A stretch of DNA of 15,882 nt from GCA-2719315 sp964448645 (lineage in GTDB: Bacteria > Bacteroidota > Bacteroidia > Flavobacteriales > Flavobacteriaceae), in NCBI GenBank assembly GCA_964448645.1, contig CAYUZY010000037.1, forward strand, positions 1-15,882, written 5' to 3'. The position numbers and the translations under genes were made by a program. Below the pieces are notes generated by a model. The model had not been told where the DNA came from. It saw only the letters and a program-made list of their open reading frames with translations, and did not search any database. Positions 1 to 8,208 of this stretch are shown piece by piece. Within the stretch, counting starts at the first letter, position 1. The number at the start of each line of letters is the position of its first letter.

Positions 1-1010
1 ATAAGCTAGTCATAGATGCTCTTAAAGAAAGCTTGTCTTACCCTAGGTCTAGTATGTATCAAAGTTATCAAGGATTGCCTGATCTTAGAAAAGCAATTGC
101 AGATTTTTATAAAAATAATTATAATGTAAACATAGATTACACTAGTGAAGTCCTTCCTTTAATGGGATCTAAAGAAGGTATTATGCATGTTTCAATGGCT
201 TTTTTAAATAAAGGAGATAAAGTTTTGATTCCAAACCCTGGTTATCCAACCTACACTTCAGTAACAAAAATTTTGGAGGCTGAACCTGTCTATTATGATT
301 TAGTAGAAGAAAAAAAATGGCAACCTGATTGGGATTATCTTGATTCAATTGATTATAATAAAATAAAGCTTATGTGGTTGAATTATCCTAATATGCCAAC
401 TGGAGCGAAAGCGAATATAAATACTTTTGATAGGTTAATTGATTGGGCTAGGTCTAGAAAAATTATTTTAGTTAATGATAACCCTTATAGTTTTATATTG
501 AATGATTTTCCTGAAAGCATTTTGTCTAGAAATGGTGCTTTTGAAGTTTGTCTTGAATTAAACTCTTTAAGTAAGTCTTTTAATATGGCTGGATGGAGAG
601 TTGGAATGTTATTAGGAAATAATAAATTCATTAAAGATGTTATTAAGATTAAAAGTAATATGGATTCAGGAATGTTTTATGGAATTCAAAAAGGAGCTAT
701 TGCATCATTAAAATTGAAAAATAAATGGTTTAAGTCATTAAATGAAATTTATTTTAAAAGAAGAGAAAAAGTATTTGAGTTAGCAAATAAATTGAATACT
801 AGTTTTGATAGAAATACTTCAGGATTATTTGTATGGGCAAAACTTCATGAAAAAGTTGAGTCTTCAGAAAAATTCATTGATAAAATTTTATATAACCATA
901 ATATATTTATTACCCCGGGGTCAATTTTTGGCTCTAAAGGAGATAGGTTTATTAGACTTTCTTTATGTGTTGAAGAAAAACTAATTGAAGAAGCAATAAA
1001 AAGATTATAA
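1..1010 (+). CDS. Class I/II PLP-dependent aminotransferase, probably aromatic amino acid pathway (5' partial)
   Basis: The reading frame is open to the left edge (first full codon at base 3), so the true start lies outside. The visible N-terminal residues KLVIDALKESLSYP match the fold-type I aminotransferase pattern before the conserved 'YQSYQGLPDLRKAIADFY' stretch. About 335 residues are visible, so roughly 40-60 are probably missing. Seen: the phosphate-binding region GSKEGI, NPGYPTY, the substrate-site motif NYPNMPTG, the cofactor-ring Asp in VNDNPY (codon 477-479), and the PLP Schiff-base lysine in SLSKSFNMAGWR (codon 573-575). It uses PLP to move an amino group between an amino acid and a 2-oxo acid in the cytoplasm. 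It sits 2 nt ahead of tyrA, in the pheA-aminotransferase-tyrA-DAHP synthase order common in Bacteroidota. I therefore infer it transaminates prephenate, phenylpyruvate or hydroxyphenylpyruvate; the substrate cannot be read from sequence. A TTG at base 33 is not the start. Confidence 0.85.
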   Translation, partial: KLVIDALKESLSYPRSSMYQSYQGLPDLRKAIADFYKNNYNVNIDYTSEVLPLMGSKEGIMHVSMAFLNKGDKVLIPNPGYPTYTSVTKILEAEPVYYDLVEEKKWQPDWDYLDSIDYNKIKLMWLNYPNMPTGAKANINTFDRLIDWARSRKIILVNDNPYSFILNDFPESILSRNGAFEVCLELNSLSKSFNMAGWRVGMLLGNNKFIKDVIKIKSNMDSGMFYGIQKGAIASLKLKNKWFKSLNEIYFKRREKVFELANKLNTSFDRNTSGLFVWAKLHEKVESSEKFIDKILYNHNIFITPGSIFGSKGDRFIRLSLCVEEKLIEEAIKRL

Positions 1011-1012
1011 AA

Positions 1013-1873
1013 ATGAAAATAGGAATAATAGGTTTAGGATTGATTGGTGGATCTTTTGCAATTTCAGCAAAGAAGCATATTAAAGATTCTATATGTTATG
1101 GAGAGGATATTAGTGAAAAACATTTGAATAAAGCTTTTGGTTTGAATTTAATTGATGAAATTTTAAACAAAAAAAAATATTTCTTGATGGATGTTATAAT
1201 TTTAGCCGTTCCAGTTGATATTGCTTATAATAATATAATTTCTTTACTTGACGAGGTCAATGATAATGCTTTAATAATTGATGTTGGATCTATTAAAAAC
1301 AATATTTGTCAAAAAGTTTCTCTTCATCCTAAGAGAAATCAATTTTTAGCAACTCACCCTATAGCTGGAACAGAATATTCTGGACCAGAAGCAGCATTTG
1401 AAAAGTTATTTTATGATCAAAATCAAATTATATGTGAATCTAATAAAACAAGACCTGATTTATTAGAATGGGCCTTAAATTGGTTTTCTCAAATGTCAAT
1501 GAGGGTTCTTGAAATGAGTCCTCAAGAACATGATGAACATATAGCGTATGTTTCTCATTTATCTCATATTTCATCTTTTATGCTTGGTAAGACTGTAATT
1601 GAAAAAGAAAAGGATGAGGAAGCTATTTTTGATATGGCTGGCAGTGGATTTGCTTCTACAGTAAGACTTGCTAAGAGTTCACCTGAAATGTGGACGCCGA
1701 TTTTAATTGAAAATAAAAAAAATATTGTAAGTGTGTTGACTGAGTATATAGAAAACTTAAAGAATTTTAAAATGTTACTTCAAAGCGATAATAATATAGA
1801 TATTATTAAACAATTGAAGTCAATTAATAAAATTGAGAAAATACTTAATGGAATAAAAAATAATAATAAATAA
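1013..1873 (+). CDS. tyrA: Prephenate dehydrogenase
   Basis: This enzyme oxidatively decarboxylates prephenate to 4-hydroxyphenylpyruvate with NAD(P)+, the committed step to tyrosine, in the cytoplasm. Seen: an N-terminal Rossmann dinucleotide fold beginning MKIGIIGLGLIGGS (residues 1-14), and an acidic residue after the second strand (YGED, 29-32) that would favour NAD+. Further on are the family signature THPIAGTEYSGPEAAF (114-129) with catalytic-type His115, the helical domain motif HDEHIAYVSHLSH (173-185), and GSGFASTVRLAKSSPEMW (210-227), which carries a substrate-binding Arg218. At 286 residues it is a stand-alone dehydrogenase with no ACT or chorismate mutase domain; the mutase activity is supplied by the next gene. 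The ATG lies 2 nt after the aminotransferase stop and its own stop is 2 nt before the next gene, so the three are almost certainly co-transcribed. An A-run precedes the ATG and there is no Shine-Dalgarno motif. Confidence 0.93.
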   Translation: MKIGIIGLGLIGGSFAISAKKHIKDSICYGEDISEKHLNKAFGLNLIDEILNKKKYFLMDVIILAVPVDIAYNNIISLLDEVNDNALIIDVGSIKNNICQKVSLHPKRNQFLATHPIAGTEYSGPEAAFEKLFYDQNQIICESNKTRPDLLEWALNWFSQMSMRVLEMSPQEHDEHIAYVSHLSHISSFMLGKTVIEKEKDEEAIFDMAGSGFASTVRLAKSSPEMWTPILIENKKNIVSVLTEYIENLKNFKMLLQSDNNIDIIKQLKSINKIEKILNGIKNNNK

Positions 1874-1875
1874 AA

Positions 1876-2958
1876 ATGGAAAATAAAAAAGAAATGCGAA
1901 AATGGTTAGATGGTTTTAAATTAGATCATCCATTAGTTATTGCAGGACCTTGTAGTGCTGAAACTGAAGATCAAGTTATAAAAGTAGCTAATCAATTAAA
2001 AGATACTGATGTTAGTGTTTTTAGAGCAGGTATATGGAAGCCAAGAACTAAACCAGGAATGTTTGAAGGAGTTGGTGCAATAGGTTTAAAGTGGTTGCAA
2101 AAGGTTAAAAATGAGACGGGATTACTAATTTCAACTGAAGTAGCTAATAGTACTCATGTAAAATTATCTCTTGAACATGATATAGATATTTTATGGATTG
2201 GAGCTAGATCTACTGTTAGTCCATTTATTGTTCAAGAAATTGCTGATGCATTAAAAGGAACAGAAAAAGTAGTTTTAGTTAAAAACCCTGTTAATCCTGA
2301 TTTATCTTTATGGTTAGGAGGTATTGAACGTTTATATTCTTCCAATATTAAAAATCTTGGTTTAATCCACAGAGGATTTTCAACTTATGAAAAAACTGAA
2401 TATAGAAATATTCCTGAATGGCAGATTGCAGTTGAGGTTATGAATAGATTTCCTGACTTACCAATGATTTGTGATCCATCTCATATTTCAGGTAATAGAA
2501 ATTTAATTTTTGATGTTTCTCAAACTGCTTTAGATCTTAATTATGATGGATTGATGATTGAAACTCACTGTGATCCAGATGCTGCTTGGAGTGATGCAAA
2601 TCAACAAGTAACTCCTAAAAGACTTGTTGAGATTATGAATGATTTAAAAATGAGAAAAGTAACTACAGATGAAGAAGAGTATCAGAATAATCTGATAGAT
2701 TTAAGAGCTAAGATTGATGTTATTGATCATGCTTTATTAGAAAATCTTGGAAAAAGGATGAAAATTTCAGATAATATAGGTGAAATTAAAAGGTCAAATA
2801 ACGTTGCTGTTCTTCAAAATAAAAGATGGAATGAAATTCTTGGAAAAATGATTTTAGAAGGTGAAAAATTAGATCTTAGTGAAGAGTTTATATTAAAATT
2901 ATTTAAAGCTATTCATCAAGAATCAATTAATAGGCAAGAAAAGGTTATAAATAAATAG
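1876..2958 (+). CDS. Bifunctional 3-deoxy-7-phosphoheptulonate (DAHP) synthase / chorismate mutase
   Basis: A fusion of two enzymes at different points of the same pathway. Residues about 15-255 are a type I-beta DAHP synthase (phosphoenolpyruvate + erythrose 4-phosphate to DAHP, first shikimate step). Seen: VIAGPCSAET, FRAGIWKPRTKPG, WIGARSTVSPF, VKNPVNPD, IHRGFSTYEKTEYRN and CDPSHISGNR. The four metal ligands fall at C26, H203, E229 and D240, with the spacing seen in the Thermotoga enzyme. Residues about 270-355 are an AroQ-type chorismate mutase (chorismate to prephenate). Aligning by eye to E. coli AroQ places its active-site residues at R277, R294, K305, R317 and Q354. This order is known in Bacteroidota such as Porphyromonas, where the mutase domain also mediates feedback inhibition by prephenate; I infer similar control here. 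It is the last gene of the aromatic operon, and its stop abuts the stop of the convergent aminotransferase with no base between. Confidence 0.95.
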   Translation: MENKKEMRKWLDGFKLDHPLVIAGPCSAETEDQVIKVANQLKDTDVSVFRAGIWKPRTKPGMFEGVGAIGLKWLQKVKNETGLLISTEVANSTHVKLSLEHDIDILWIGARSTVSPFIVQEIADALKGTEKVVLVKNPVNPDLSLWLGGIERLYSSNIKNLGLIHRGFSTYEKTEYRNIPEWQIAVEVMNRFPDLPMICDPSHISGNRNLIFDVSQTALDLNYDGLMIETHCDPDAAWSDANQQVTPKRLVEIMNDLKMRKVTTDEEEYQNNLIDLRAKIDVIDHALLENLGKRMKISDNIGEIKRSNNVAVLQNKRWNEILGKMILEGEKLDLSEEFILKLFKAIHQESINRQEKVINK

Positions 2959-4143
2959 TTATTTAACTGCAGATTTAATTCTTTTAATAGCTTCAATAAT
3001 TTCCTTTTCAGAAGCAGCATAAGAAATTCTAATACAATTTTTATTTCCAAAAGCTTCTCCGGAAACGGTTGCTACATTTGCTTCTTCAAGAAGAAAAAAG
3101 GCAAAATCCGTTGAATTATTTATTGTTTTATTTCTTATCTTTTTTCCTAAAAAGAAAGAAATATCAGGAAATACATAAAAAGCACCTTGGGGATTATTTA
3201 ATTTAAATCCATCTATTTCTGAAAGTAAATTTATAATTAGATTTTTCCTTTTATAAAATTCATCAATCATATATTTTATTTCAGATATAGAGGCATTAAG
3301 AGCTGTAATTGTTGCTCTTTGAGCAATACAATTTGCACCACTTGTTATTTGGCCTTGCATTTTATTACAAGCTTTTGCGATTAATTCTGGAGCGCCAATA
3401 TAACCTATTCTCCACCCAGTCATCGCATAAGCTTTAGAAATACCATTAACTGTTATTGTTCGATCATAAAGTTCTTTTATTCTAGCTATGCTAAAATGTT
3501 TAACACCATAATTTATATGTTCATATATTTCATCAGAAATGATATAAATTTTTGGATGATTTTTTAAAATTTCGCCAAGAGCTTTGTATTCATTTTCTGA
3601 ATATACAGATCCGCTAGGGTTATTAGGAGAATTAAATATAATTAATTTAGTTTTATTTGATATAGCTAATTCAAGTTGTTTAGCAGTAATTTTAAAATCA
3701 TTTTCGATTGATGAAGGTATAATTTTAAATTTTGCCTCACATAAAGTTGCAATTGCAGAATAACTTACCCAATAGGGAGCTGGTAATAAAACTTCATCAC
3801 CTGGATTAAGGATTGACATACAAACATTAGCAATAGATTGTTTTGCACCAGTTGAAACCACTATTTGAGATTCATTATAATCAATATTATTATCTCTTTT
3901 AAATTTGTTACATATTGAACTTTTTAAATCTAAATATCCATCTACAGGACTGTAAGAATTATAATTTTCATCTATAGCTTTAATGGCTGCTTTTTTAATA
4001 AAATCAGGTGTATTAAAATCGGGTTCGCCAAGACTTAATCCAATAACATCAATTCCTTTAGCTCTTAATTCACGAGCTTTTGCAGCCATTGCTAGAGTTG
4101 CAGATACAGGAAGACTTTTGATTTTTTCTGAAAGAATTTTCAT
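2959..4143 (-). CDS. aspC: Aspartate-type aminotransferase (class I, PLP-dependent)
   Basis: A complete 394-residue class I aminotransferase of the subgroup Ib aspartate transaminase type, which interconverts aspartate + 2-oxoglutarate and oxaloacetate + glutamate in the cytoplasm. Seen: GLSLGEPDFNTPDFI near the N-terminus (35-49), YSPVDGYLDLK (64-74), STGAKQSI (97-104), the NSPNNPSG substrate-site motif (171-178), ISDEIYEHI with the cofactor-ring Asp204, the Schiff-base lysine K237 in GISKAYAMTGWRIGYIG, and C-terminal RISYA, whose Arg372 should bind the substrate carboxylate. It differs clearly from the aminotransferase at the left edge, so the two are not recent duplicates. The ATG is supported by full family coverage and by a promoter-like TATATTTG ending 7 nt upstream. 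Some members of this subgroup also accept prephenate or aromatic substrates, so exact specificity is uncertain. It is transcribed alone, convergent with the aromatic operon and divergent from rsmG. Confidence 0.9.
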   Translation of the reverse strand: MKILSEKIKSLPVSATLAMAAKARELRAKGIDVIGLSLGEPDFNTPDFIKKAAIKAIDENYNSYSPVDGYLDLKSSICNKFKRDNNIDYNESQIVVSTGAKQSIANVCMSILNPGDEVLLPAPYWVSYSAIATLCEAKFKIIPSSIENDFKITAKQLELAISNKTKLIIFNSPNNPSGSVYSENEYKALGEILKNHPKIYIISDEIYEHINYGVKHFSIARIKELYDRTITVNGISKAYAMTGWRIGYIGAPELIAKACNKMQGQITSGANCIAQRATITALNASISEIKYMIDEFYKRKNLIINLLSEIDGFKLNNPQGAFYVFPDISFFLGKKIRNKTINNSTDFAFFLLEEANVATVSGEAFGNKNCIRISYAASEKEIIEAIKRIKSAVK

Positions 4144-4150
4144 TTATTTG

Positions 4151-4158
4151 CAAATATA
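4151..4158 (-). promoter_or_regulatory. Predicted -7 promoter element of the aspartate aminotransferase gene
   Basis: Read on the minus strand these bases are TATATTTG followed by C, a full match to the Bacteroidota sigma-ABfr -7 consensus TAnnTTTG. The element ends only 7 nt before the ATG (4143-4141), so the transcript would be leaderless or nearly so. No clear TTG at the expected -33 position was seen, which weakens the call. The element overlaps a perfect 12-bp palindrome at 4145-4156. Confidence 0.4.
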
Positions 4159-4199
4159 TATATTAATGGATATTTTATATAAAAGAAACATTTAAAATT

Positions 4200-4817
4200 T
4201 TGGATGACATAAAAAATTACTTTCCTGAATTAAGCAAAGATCAAATAATTAAATTCGAAAATTTATATAATTTATATACTTTTTGGAATTCAAAAATTAA
4301 CTTAATATCAAGAAAAGATTTTTCTTTTTTTTATGAAAGACATGTTTTATATTCTTTAAGCATTGCAAAATTTTTTAAGTTTAAGAAAAATAGTTTGATT
4401 TTAGATATTGGAACAGGTGGAGGTTTTCCAGGTATACCTCTTGCGATAATGTTTCCAGAATCTTTTTTTTATTTAATAGATGGAATTGGTAAAAAAATAT
4501 TGGTAGTTAAAGATATAATTAAAAAGATTGAATTAAATAATGTGATTGCAGAAAAAGTTAGAGCTGAAAATTTTGAAAAGAAATTTGATTTTATTGTAAG
4601 TAGAGGAGTTACTAAAATTGATAATTTAGTGCCATTAATTTCAAAGAATATTTCTAATAATTGTAATCATAAAATTAGTAATGGTCTAATTTATTTAAAA
4701 GGTGGAGAATTAGATAGAGAAATGAAAATTTATTCTGATTCAAAAGAATTTCAAATAAAAAAAATTTTTAGAAATGATTTTTTTGAATCTAAAAAAGTTT
4801 TATATATTCCTTTATAG
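4200..4817 (+). CDS. rsmG: 16S rRNA (guanine-N7) methyltransferase RsmG (GidB), TTG start
   Basis: This enzyme uses S-adenosylmethionine to methylate N7 of a conserved guanine in the 530 loop of 16S rRNA (G527 in E. coli numbering); loss causes low-level streptomycin resistance in several bacteria. Seen: the N-terminal helical part with FYERHVLYSLSIA (44-56), the SAM-binding loop LDIGTGGGFPGIPLA (68-82), the DGIGKK segment (94-99), VSRGV (133-137) and YLKGGEL (165-171). Its 205 residues are the usual length for Bacteroidota. No in-frame ATG lies between the upstream in-frame stop (4164-4166) and the conserved N-terminus (MDDIKNYFPELS), so TTG at 4200 is the best start. The nearby ATG at 4204 is out of frame and stops after two codons. 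The gene is divergent from the aspartate aminotransferase gene (56 nt apart) and ends 4 nt from the convergent pruA. Confidence 0.92.
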   Translation: MDDIKNYFPELSKDQIIKFENLYNLYTFWNSKINLISRKDFSFFYERHVLYSLSIAKFFKFKKNSLILDIGTGGGFPGIPLAIMFPESFFYLIDGIGKKILVVKDIIKKIELNNVIAEKVRAENFEKKFDFIVSRGVTKIDNLVPLISKNISNNCNHKISNGLIYLKGGELDREMKIYSDSKEFQIKKIFRNDFFESKKVLYIPL

Positions 4818-4821
4818 AATC

Positions 4822-6410
4822 TCATTCGAGAAAAGGATATCTATAATTTTCTACCGGAACAAAAGTTTCTTTTATTAATCTTGGAGATGTCCATCGTAAT
4901 AAGTTATAAAGAGATCCTGCTTTATCATTTGTTCCTGAAGCTCTTGCACCACCAAATGGTTGTTGACCTACAACTGCTCCTGTTGGTTTGTCATTTATAT
5001 AAAAATTTCCAGCACAATTCTCTAATTTATTTAAAGACTTATCTAAAATATATCTGTTTTGAGAATAAATAGCTCCTGTAAGGGCATATATAGAAGTGTC
5101 ATTTACTAATTTAAGAGTTGAATCCCAATCTTTGTCTTCAAATATATAAACTGTTGCAAGAGGACCAAAGAGCTCTTTTTCCATAGTAAAATATTTAGGG
5201 TTTTTAGTTAAGACTATCGTTGGTTCAATAAAATAACCTTTACTAGAATCATAATTGCCTCCAATAATTATTTCTGCGTCTTTGTCTTTTTTTATTTTAT
5301 CAATAGTTTTCTTAATCCTTTCAAATGCATTTTTATGGATAACTGATGTTATGAAATTTTTAAAATTTTCAGGAGATCCCATTTTTAATGTTTTAATTTC
5401 TTTTTCTAAAAGATTAAGGACAATTTTAGAAATAGACTTTGGTATATATATTCTTGATGCAGCTGAACATTTTTGTCCCTGAAATTCAAAAGCTCCACGA
5501 ATAATCCCAGAAACAAGAGCTTCTTTATTTGCAGAAGGGTGAGCAATAATAAAATCTTTTCCTCCCGTTTCTCCAACTATTCTAGGATATGATTTATAGA
5601 CATTTAGATTTTGACCAATTTTTTTCCATATACTTTTAAATATCTCGGTTGATCCTGTGTAGTGAATTCCAGAGAAATCTNNNNNNNNNNCACATTAATA
5701 ACCCCTTCTGGTAAACCTGCCTCTTTGAAAACTTCTATAATTATTCTTGAAGAGAAAACTTGATAATCACTCGGTTTCCAGACAACCACATTACCCATCA
5801 TTGCAACACAACTAGGAAGGTTGCCTGCTATTGCTGTAAAGTTAAATGGTGTAATAGCATAAACAAAACCTTCTAATGGTCTGTAGTCTAATTTATTCCA
5901 AATTCCAGAAGATGATTCAGGCTGATTGCTATAGATTTGATGCATGTAGTATACATTAAATCTTAAAAAATCAATGAATTCACAAGCCGAATCAATTTCT
6001 GCCTGATGAGCTGTCTTTGATTGACCAAGCATTGTAGCGGCATTAATTTTTGCTCTATATGGTCCAGCAATTAATTCAGCAGCTTTTAAAAATATAGAAG
6101 CTCTTGAATACCATGGCATTTTTGACCATTTTTTTTTTGCCTTTAAAGAGTTACTTATTGCATCTTTGACATGAGAAGAATTACATTTGTGATATACTCC
6201 TAAAGTATGATTATGATCATGAGGAGGACTCATTTTTTCAGTATTATTTGTAAAAATTTCATCTTTTCCAATAAAAAGGGGGACTTCAACCTTTTCTTTT
6301 AACATTTTTTTGTACTCAAAAAGAACTAGTTTTTTTTCTTCACTTCCATTTTTATAAGATAAAACTTTTTCGTTTTTAGGTAAAGGAACTTTATATATGC
6401 TATTGGGCAT
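4822..6410 (-). CDS. pruA: Delta-1-pyrroline-5-carboxylate dehydrogenase, interrupted by an assembly gap
   Basis: This enzyme oxidises L-glutamate 5-semialdehyde (from pyrroline-5-carboxylate) to glutamate with NAD+, the second step of proline catabolism. It is a stand-alone ALDH4-type protein like mitochondrial ALDH4A1, not a PutA fusion. Upstream of the gap, residues 1-240 carry ITPFNFTAIAGNL (186-198) and WKPSD (211-215) of the NAD site and end at GLPEGVINV. Downstream of the gap the frame resumes at DFSGIHYTGST and stays open to 4822. It includes the general-base Glu in GETGGKD (codon 5569-5571), the catalytic Cys in GQKCSAASR (codon 5467-5469), and the family signature GQQPFGGARASGTNDK. 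The two parts are in different frames only because the N run has an arbitrary length; no stop lies between them on sequenced bases. With about 16 missing residues the protein would be near 541, the usual length. It starts 24 nt after apaG and is probably co-transcribed with it. Confidence 0.9.
5681..5690. other. Assembly gap (10 N) inside pruA
   Basis: Ten unresolved bases. Both flanks encode adjacent conserved parts of the same ALDH4-type enzyme, but 10 bases leave the flanks out of frame. The known sequence and family spacing imply that a longer stretch is missing here, so this is a placeholder gap and not a mutation. Confidence 0.95.
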
Positions 6411-6434
6411 TAAGTTTATTTTTATTTATTAAAA

Positions 6435-6821
6435 TTAATTTAAAATAAATGGAACGTTTAATTTAAAACTGGGAATTTTAACTTTAAACTTATAAGAGTT
6501 AGAAAAATTTATCAAAGTATAAACTCCACTCATTAAACCTATTGAAGAAGTAATTAAACAGCCAGAAGAGTATTTATGATACTCACCAGGTTTTATTATA
6601 GGTTTTTCACCCAACACTCCTTGTCCATTTATAAATTGTGTCTTATGATTTGACTCAATTATTTTACAATGTCTAGTTAGCAATTGCACAGTATCTTTAC
6701 TATGATTTTCAATCTGAATTATATATGAAAAAGCGTAATTAAAAATGTTGTTTTTAAGGAATTTCCCTTCAAATTTTGTTGAAACTGAAACTTTTATTCC
6801 TTTTGTAATTTGCTGAATCAT
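6435..6821 (-). CDS. apaG: ApaG domain protein
   Basis: A complete 128-residue ApaG protein, a small single-domain beta-sandwich of the immunoglobulin/fibronectin type III kind. Seen: beta-strand-rich N-terminal half with FSYIIQIENHSKDTVQLLTRH (31-51), the family hallmark NGQGVLGEKPIIKPGE (65-80) with the conserved GxGxxG-P pattern, and YSSGC (84-88) followed by GLMSGVYTL (95-103). In Salmonella the homologue (CorD) was linked to cobalt resistance and magnesium efflux, and the domain also occurs in some F-box proteins. The biochemical function remains unsettled, so none is assigned. It lies 24 nt upstream of pruA on the same strand and 76 nt downstream of the plug gene. The context says nothing specific about its role. 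Confidence 0.9.
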   Translation of the reverse strand: MIQQITKGIKVSVSTKFEGKFLKNNIFNYAFSYIIQIENHSKDTVQLLTRHCKIIESNHKTQFINGQGVLGEKPIIKPGEYHKYSSGCLITSSIGLMSGVYTLINFSNSYKFKVKIPSFKLNVPFILN

Positions 6822-6897
6822 AATATTATAGATATTAATGTCAAATCATAATATTTATAAATATAGTAAAAGCTCTATTATAAATAAATTCTTTTAT

Positions 6898-8148
6898 TTA
6901 ATTTTTGAGATTAAATGAATTAGTTTTTCCAACACTAATAAGTTCATCAAATTTCCCCCCTATATTTCTATAATAGACTAATATCAAATATTCATTTTCG
7001 GTAATTGCATGTGAACCACTTATATTATTTTTATTTAATGAATCTTTCGATTTAGAGATATATTTGTAATTATAAAAACCTTGTTTTAATAGTAAAACAC
7101 CTTCATATAATTCCATAGAAGGATTATAGTACATTTTATTATTTTCTGTTAAGTTGTAATTGTTAAATTTTCCATAAATATATATTGAGTTTTTATCAAA
7201 ACTTATTTCTGAAGCTAAGCTAAAATGAACCCAACTATAATCAGCCTCTGTTTTTGAGTTTTGACTGCCATTTAAAGTTCTTATCTCAAAATTTCCATTT
7301 ATATCTTGATTATAAGTATAGTTGCTATATTTTCTGTCATTATCAATTTTAAGATAAGTTTCATAAAGTTCTGATCTATTAACATAACTTATATTTTGAT
7401 TAGTAGACCTTATTTCTTTCGTATCAAAATACAAATATTCATTTCCTCCTTCAAATTTAGATTTTGTATCATATTTATATTCTAGTCTAGAGTTTACTTT
7501 ATATTGTGGCTTTAGATTATTGATTTGAGAATTCCATTGATAATTTTTTAGTATCACGACTTTTATTCTCTTTTCAGGTTCTCTAAAAATTATATTTTTT
7601 GGAATTATGGAAAAGTGAATTGATTGATGGGTTTTAAAATATTCCATGTTCTGAAGTCTAAAAACATTTACATTAGTATTTGCCTTTTTATTATATATGC
7701 AGAATTTTCTTGAAAAAATAATTTCATCTTTAGAATTATAAATTTCAATTATATAATTGCCAGAAACTAGAAAACGAGTATTATCATTTGGAATTTTTAA
7801 TTCATAATGAGTATAGGGTTGAAGAGTGTTAAATGAATTAGAATAATTAACTATTCTGACGTTATCAAAACCTTCAATTATTTCATTTTTAAACAGTTCT
7901 GATTCTGTCCAATCAAAATTAAAATGTTTTATTTTATAATAGTAATCTTCTTCGCTAGCATTTAAATCATCAAAACTTAAAGTTATATTTTCATTAATTT
8001 GAATAATTGGAAATTGATCATTTTTATTCTCACCTTTAAAAATTATTGTTTTAATATTTATTGGTTCAGAAATTTCATCAATTTGACTTTTTAAAAATGT
8101 AGATATAATTAAAAATATGAATATTATTAAAATTTTTTTTTGCTTCAT
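6898..8148 (-). CDS. Type IX secretion system plug protein (DUF5103 family)
   Basis: A complete 416-residue secreted protein of the Bacteroidota-specific DUF5103 family. A family member in Flavobacterium johnsoniae was identified structurally as the 'Plug' that blocks the periplasmic opening of the SprA outer-membrane translocon of the type IX secretion system when no PorV-cargo is bound. Seen: a Sec signal peptide (lysine-rich start, hydrophobic residues about 6-19, probable cleavage after KS at 20-21), then all-beta sequence with family landmarks: LSFDDLNASEEDYYYKI, HFNFDWTESEL, NSFNTLQPYTHYEL, SGNYIIEIYN, GGNEYLYFD, YIYGKFNNY, and GFYNYKY near the C-terminus. Length is as expected. There is no lipobox or C-terminal T9SS sorting domain, so it is probably periplasmic. 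It implies that the organism has a T9SS, whose core genes are not in this window. It is divergent from nqrA across 175 nt. Recognition is from memory of the family and not from a search. Confidence 0.85.
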   Translation of the reverse strand: MKQKKILIIFIFLIISTFLKSQIDEISEPINIKTIIFKGENKNDQFPIIQINENITLSFDDLNASEEDYYYKIKHFNFDWTESELFKNEIIEGFDNVRIVNYSNSFNTLQPYTHYELKIPNDNTRFLVSGNYIIEIYNSKDEIIFSRKFCIYNKKANTNVNVFRLQNMEYFKTHQSIHFSIIPKNIIFREPEKRIKVVILKNYQWNSQINNLKPQYKVNSRLEYKYDTKSKFEGGNEYLYFDTKEIRSTNQNISYVNRSELYETYLKIDNDRKYSNYTYNQDINGNFEIRTLNGSQNSKTEADYSWVHFSLASEISFDKNSIYIYGKFNNYNLTENNKMYYNPSMELYEGVLLLKQGFYNYKYISKSKDSLNKNNISGSHAITENEYLILVYYRNIGGKFDELISVGKTNSFNLKN

Positions 8149-8208
8149 TTAAGTAAAATAACCATCAAACAAATAATTTTATAAACTTCTACAATTCAAT
8201 ATTTAAAT

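Noticed and set aside
3983..4195. Plus-strand ORF of about 70 codons over the 5' end of the aspartate aminotransferase gene
   Set aside because: It lies antisense to a well-supported conserved enzyme, has no recognisable motif, and is explained by the codon pattern of the opposite strand.
4881..5482. Two plus-strand ORFs (63 and 75 codons) inside pruA
   Set aside because: Both are antisense to continuous, highly conserved ALDH sequence and show no family features.
5604..5680. Possible alternative C-terminus of the upstream pruA half (frame read through the N run)
   Set aside because: The residues after the gap in that frame match nothing, while the next frame gives perfect ALDH sequence; this is a by-product of the arbitrary gap length.
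6822..6897. Possible terminator or promoter between the plug gene and apaG
   Set aside because: Only 8-bp all-A/T arms (6822-6829 and 6848-6855) and a TATGATTTG with one extra spacer base (6850-6842, minus strand) were seen. Neither stands out from the base composition.
8131..8148. Run of nine A in the sense strand at codons 3-6 of the plug gene as a phase-variation tract
   Set aside because: Runs of this length are common in this AT-rich sequence, and the lysine-rich signal peptide start explains it; there is no evidence of switching.
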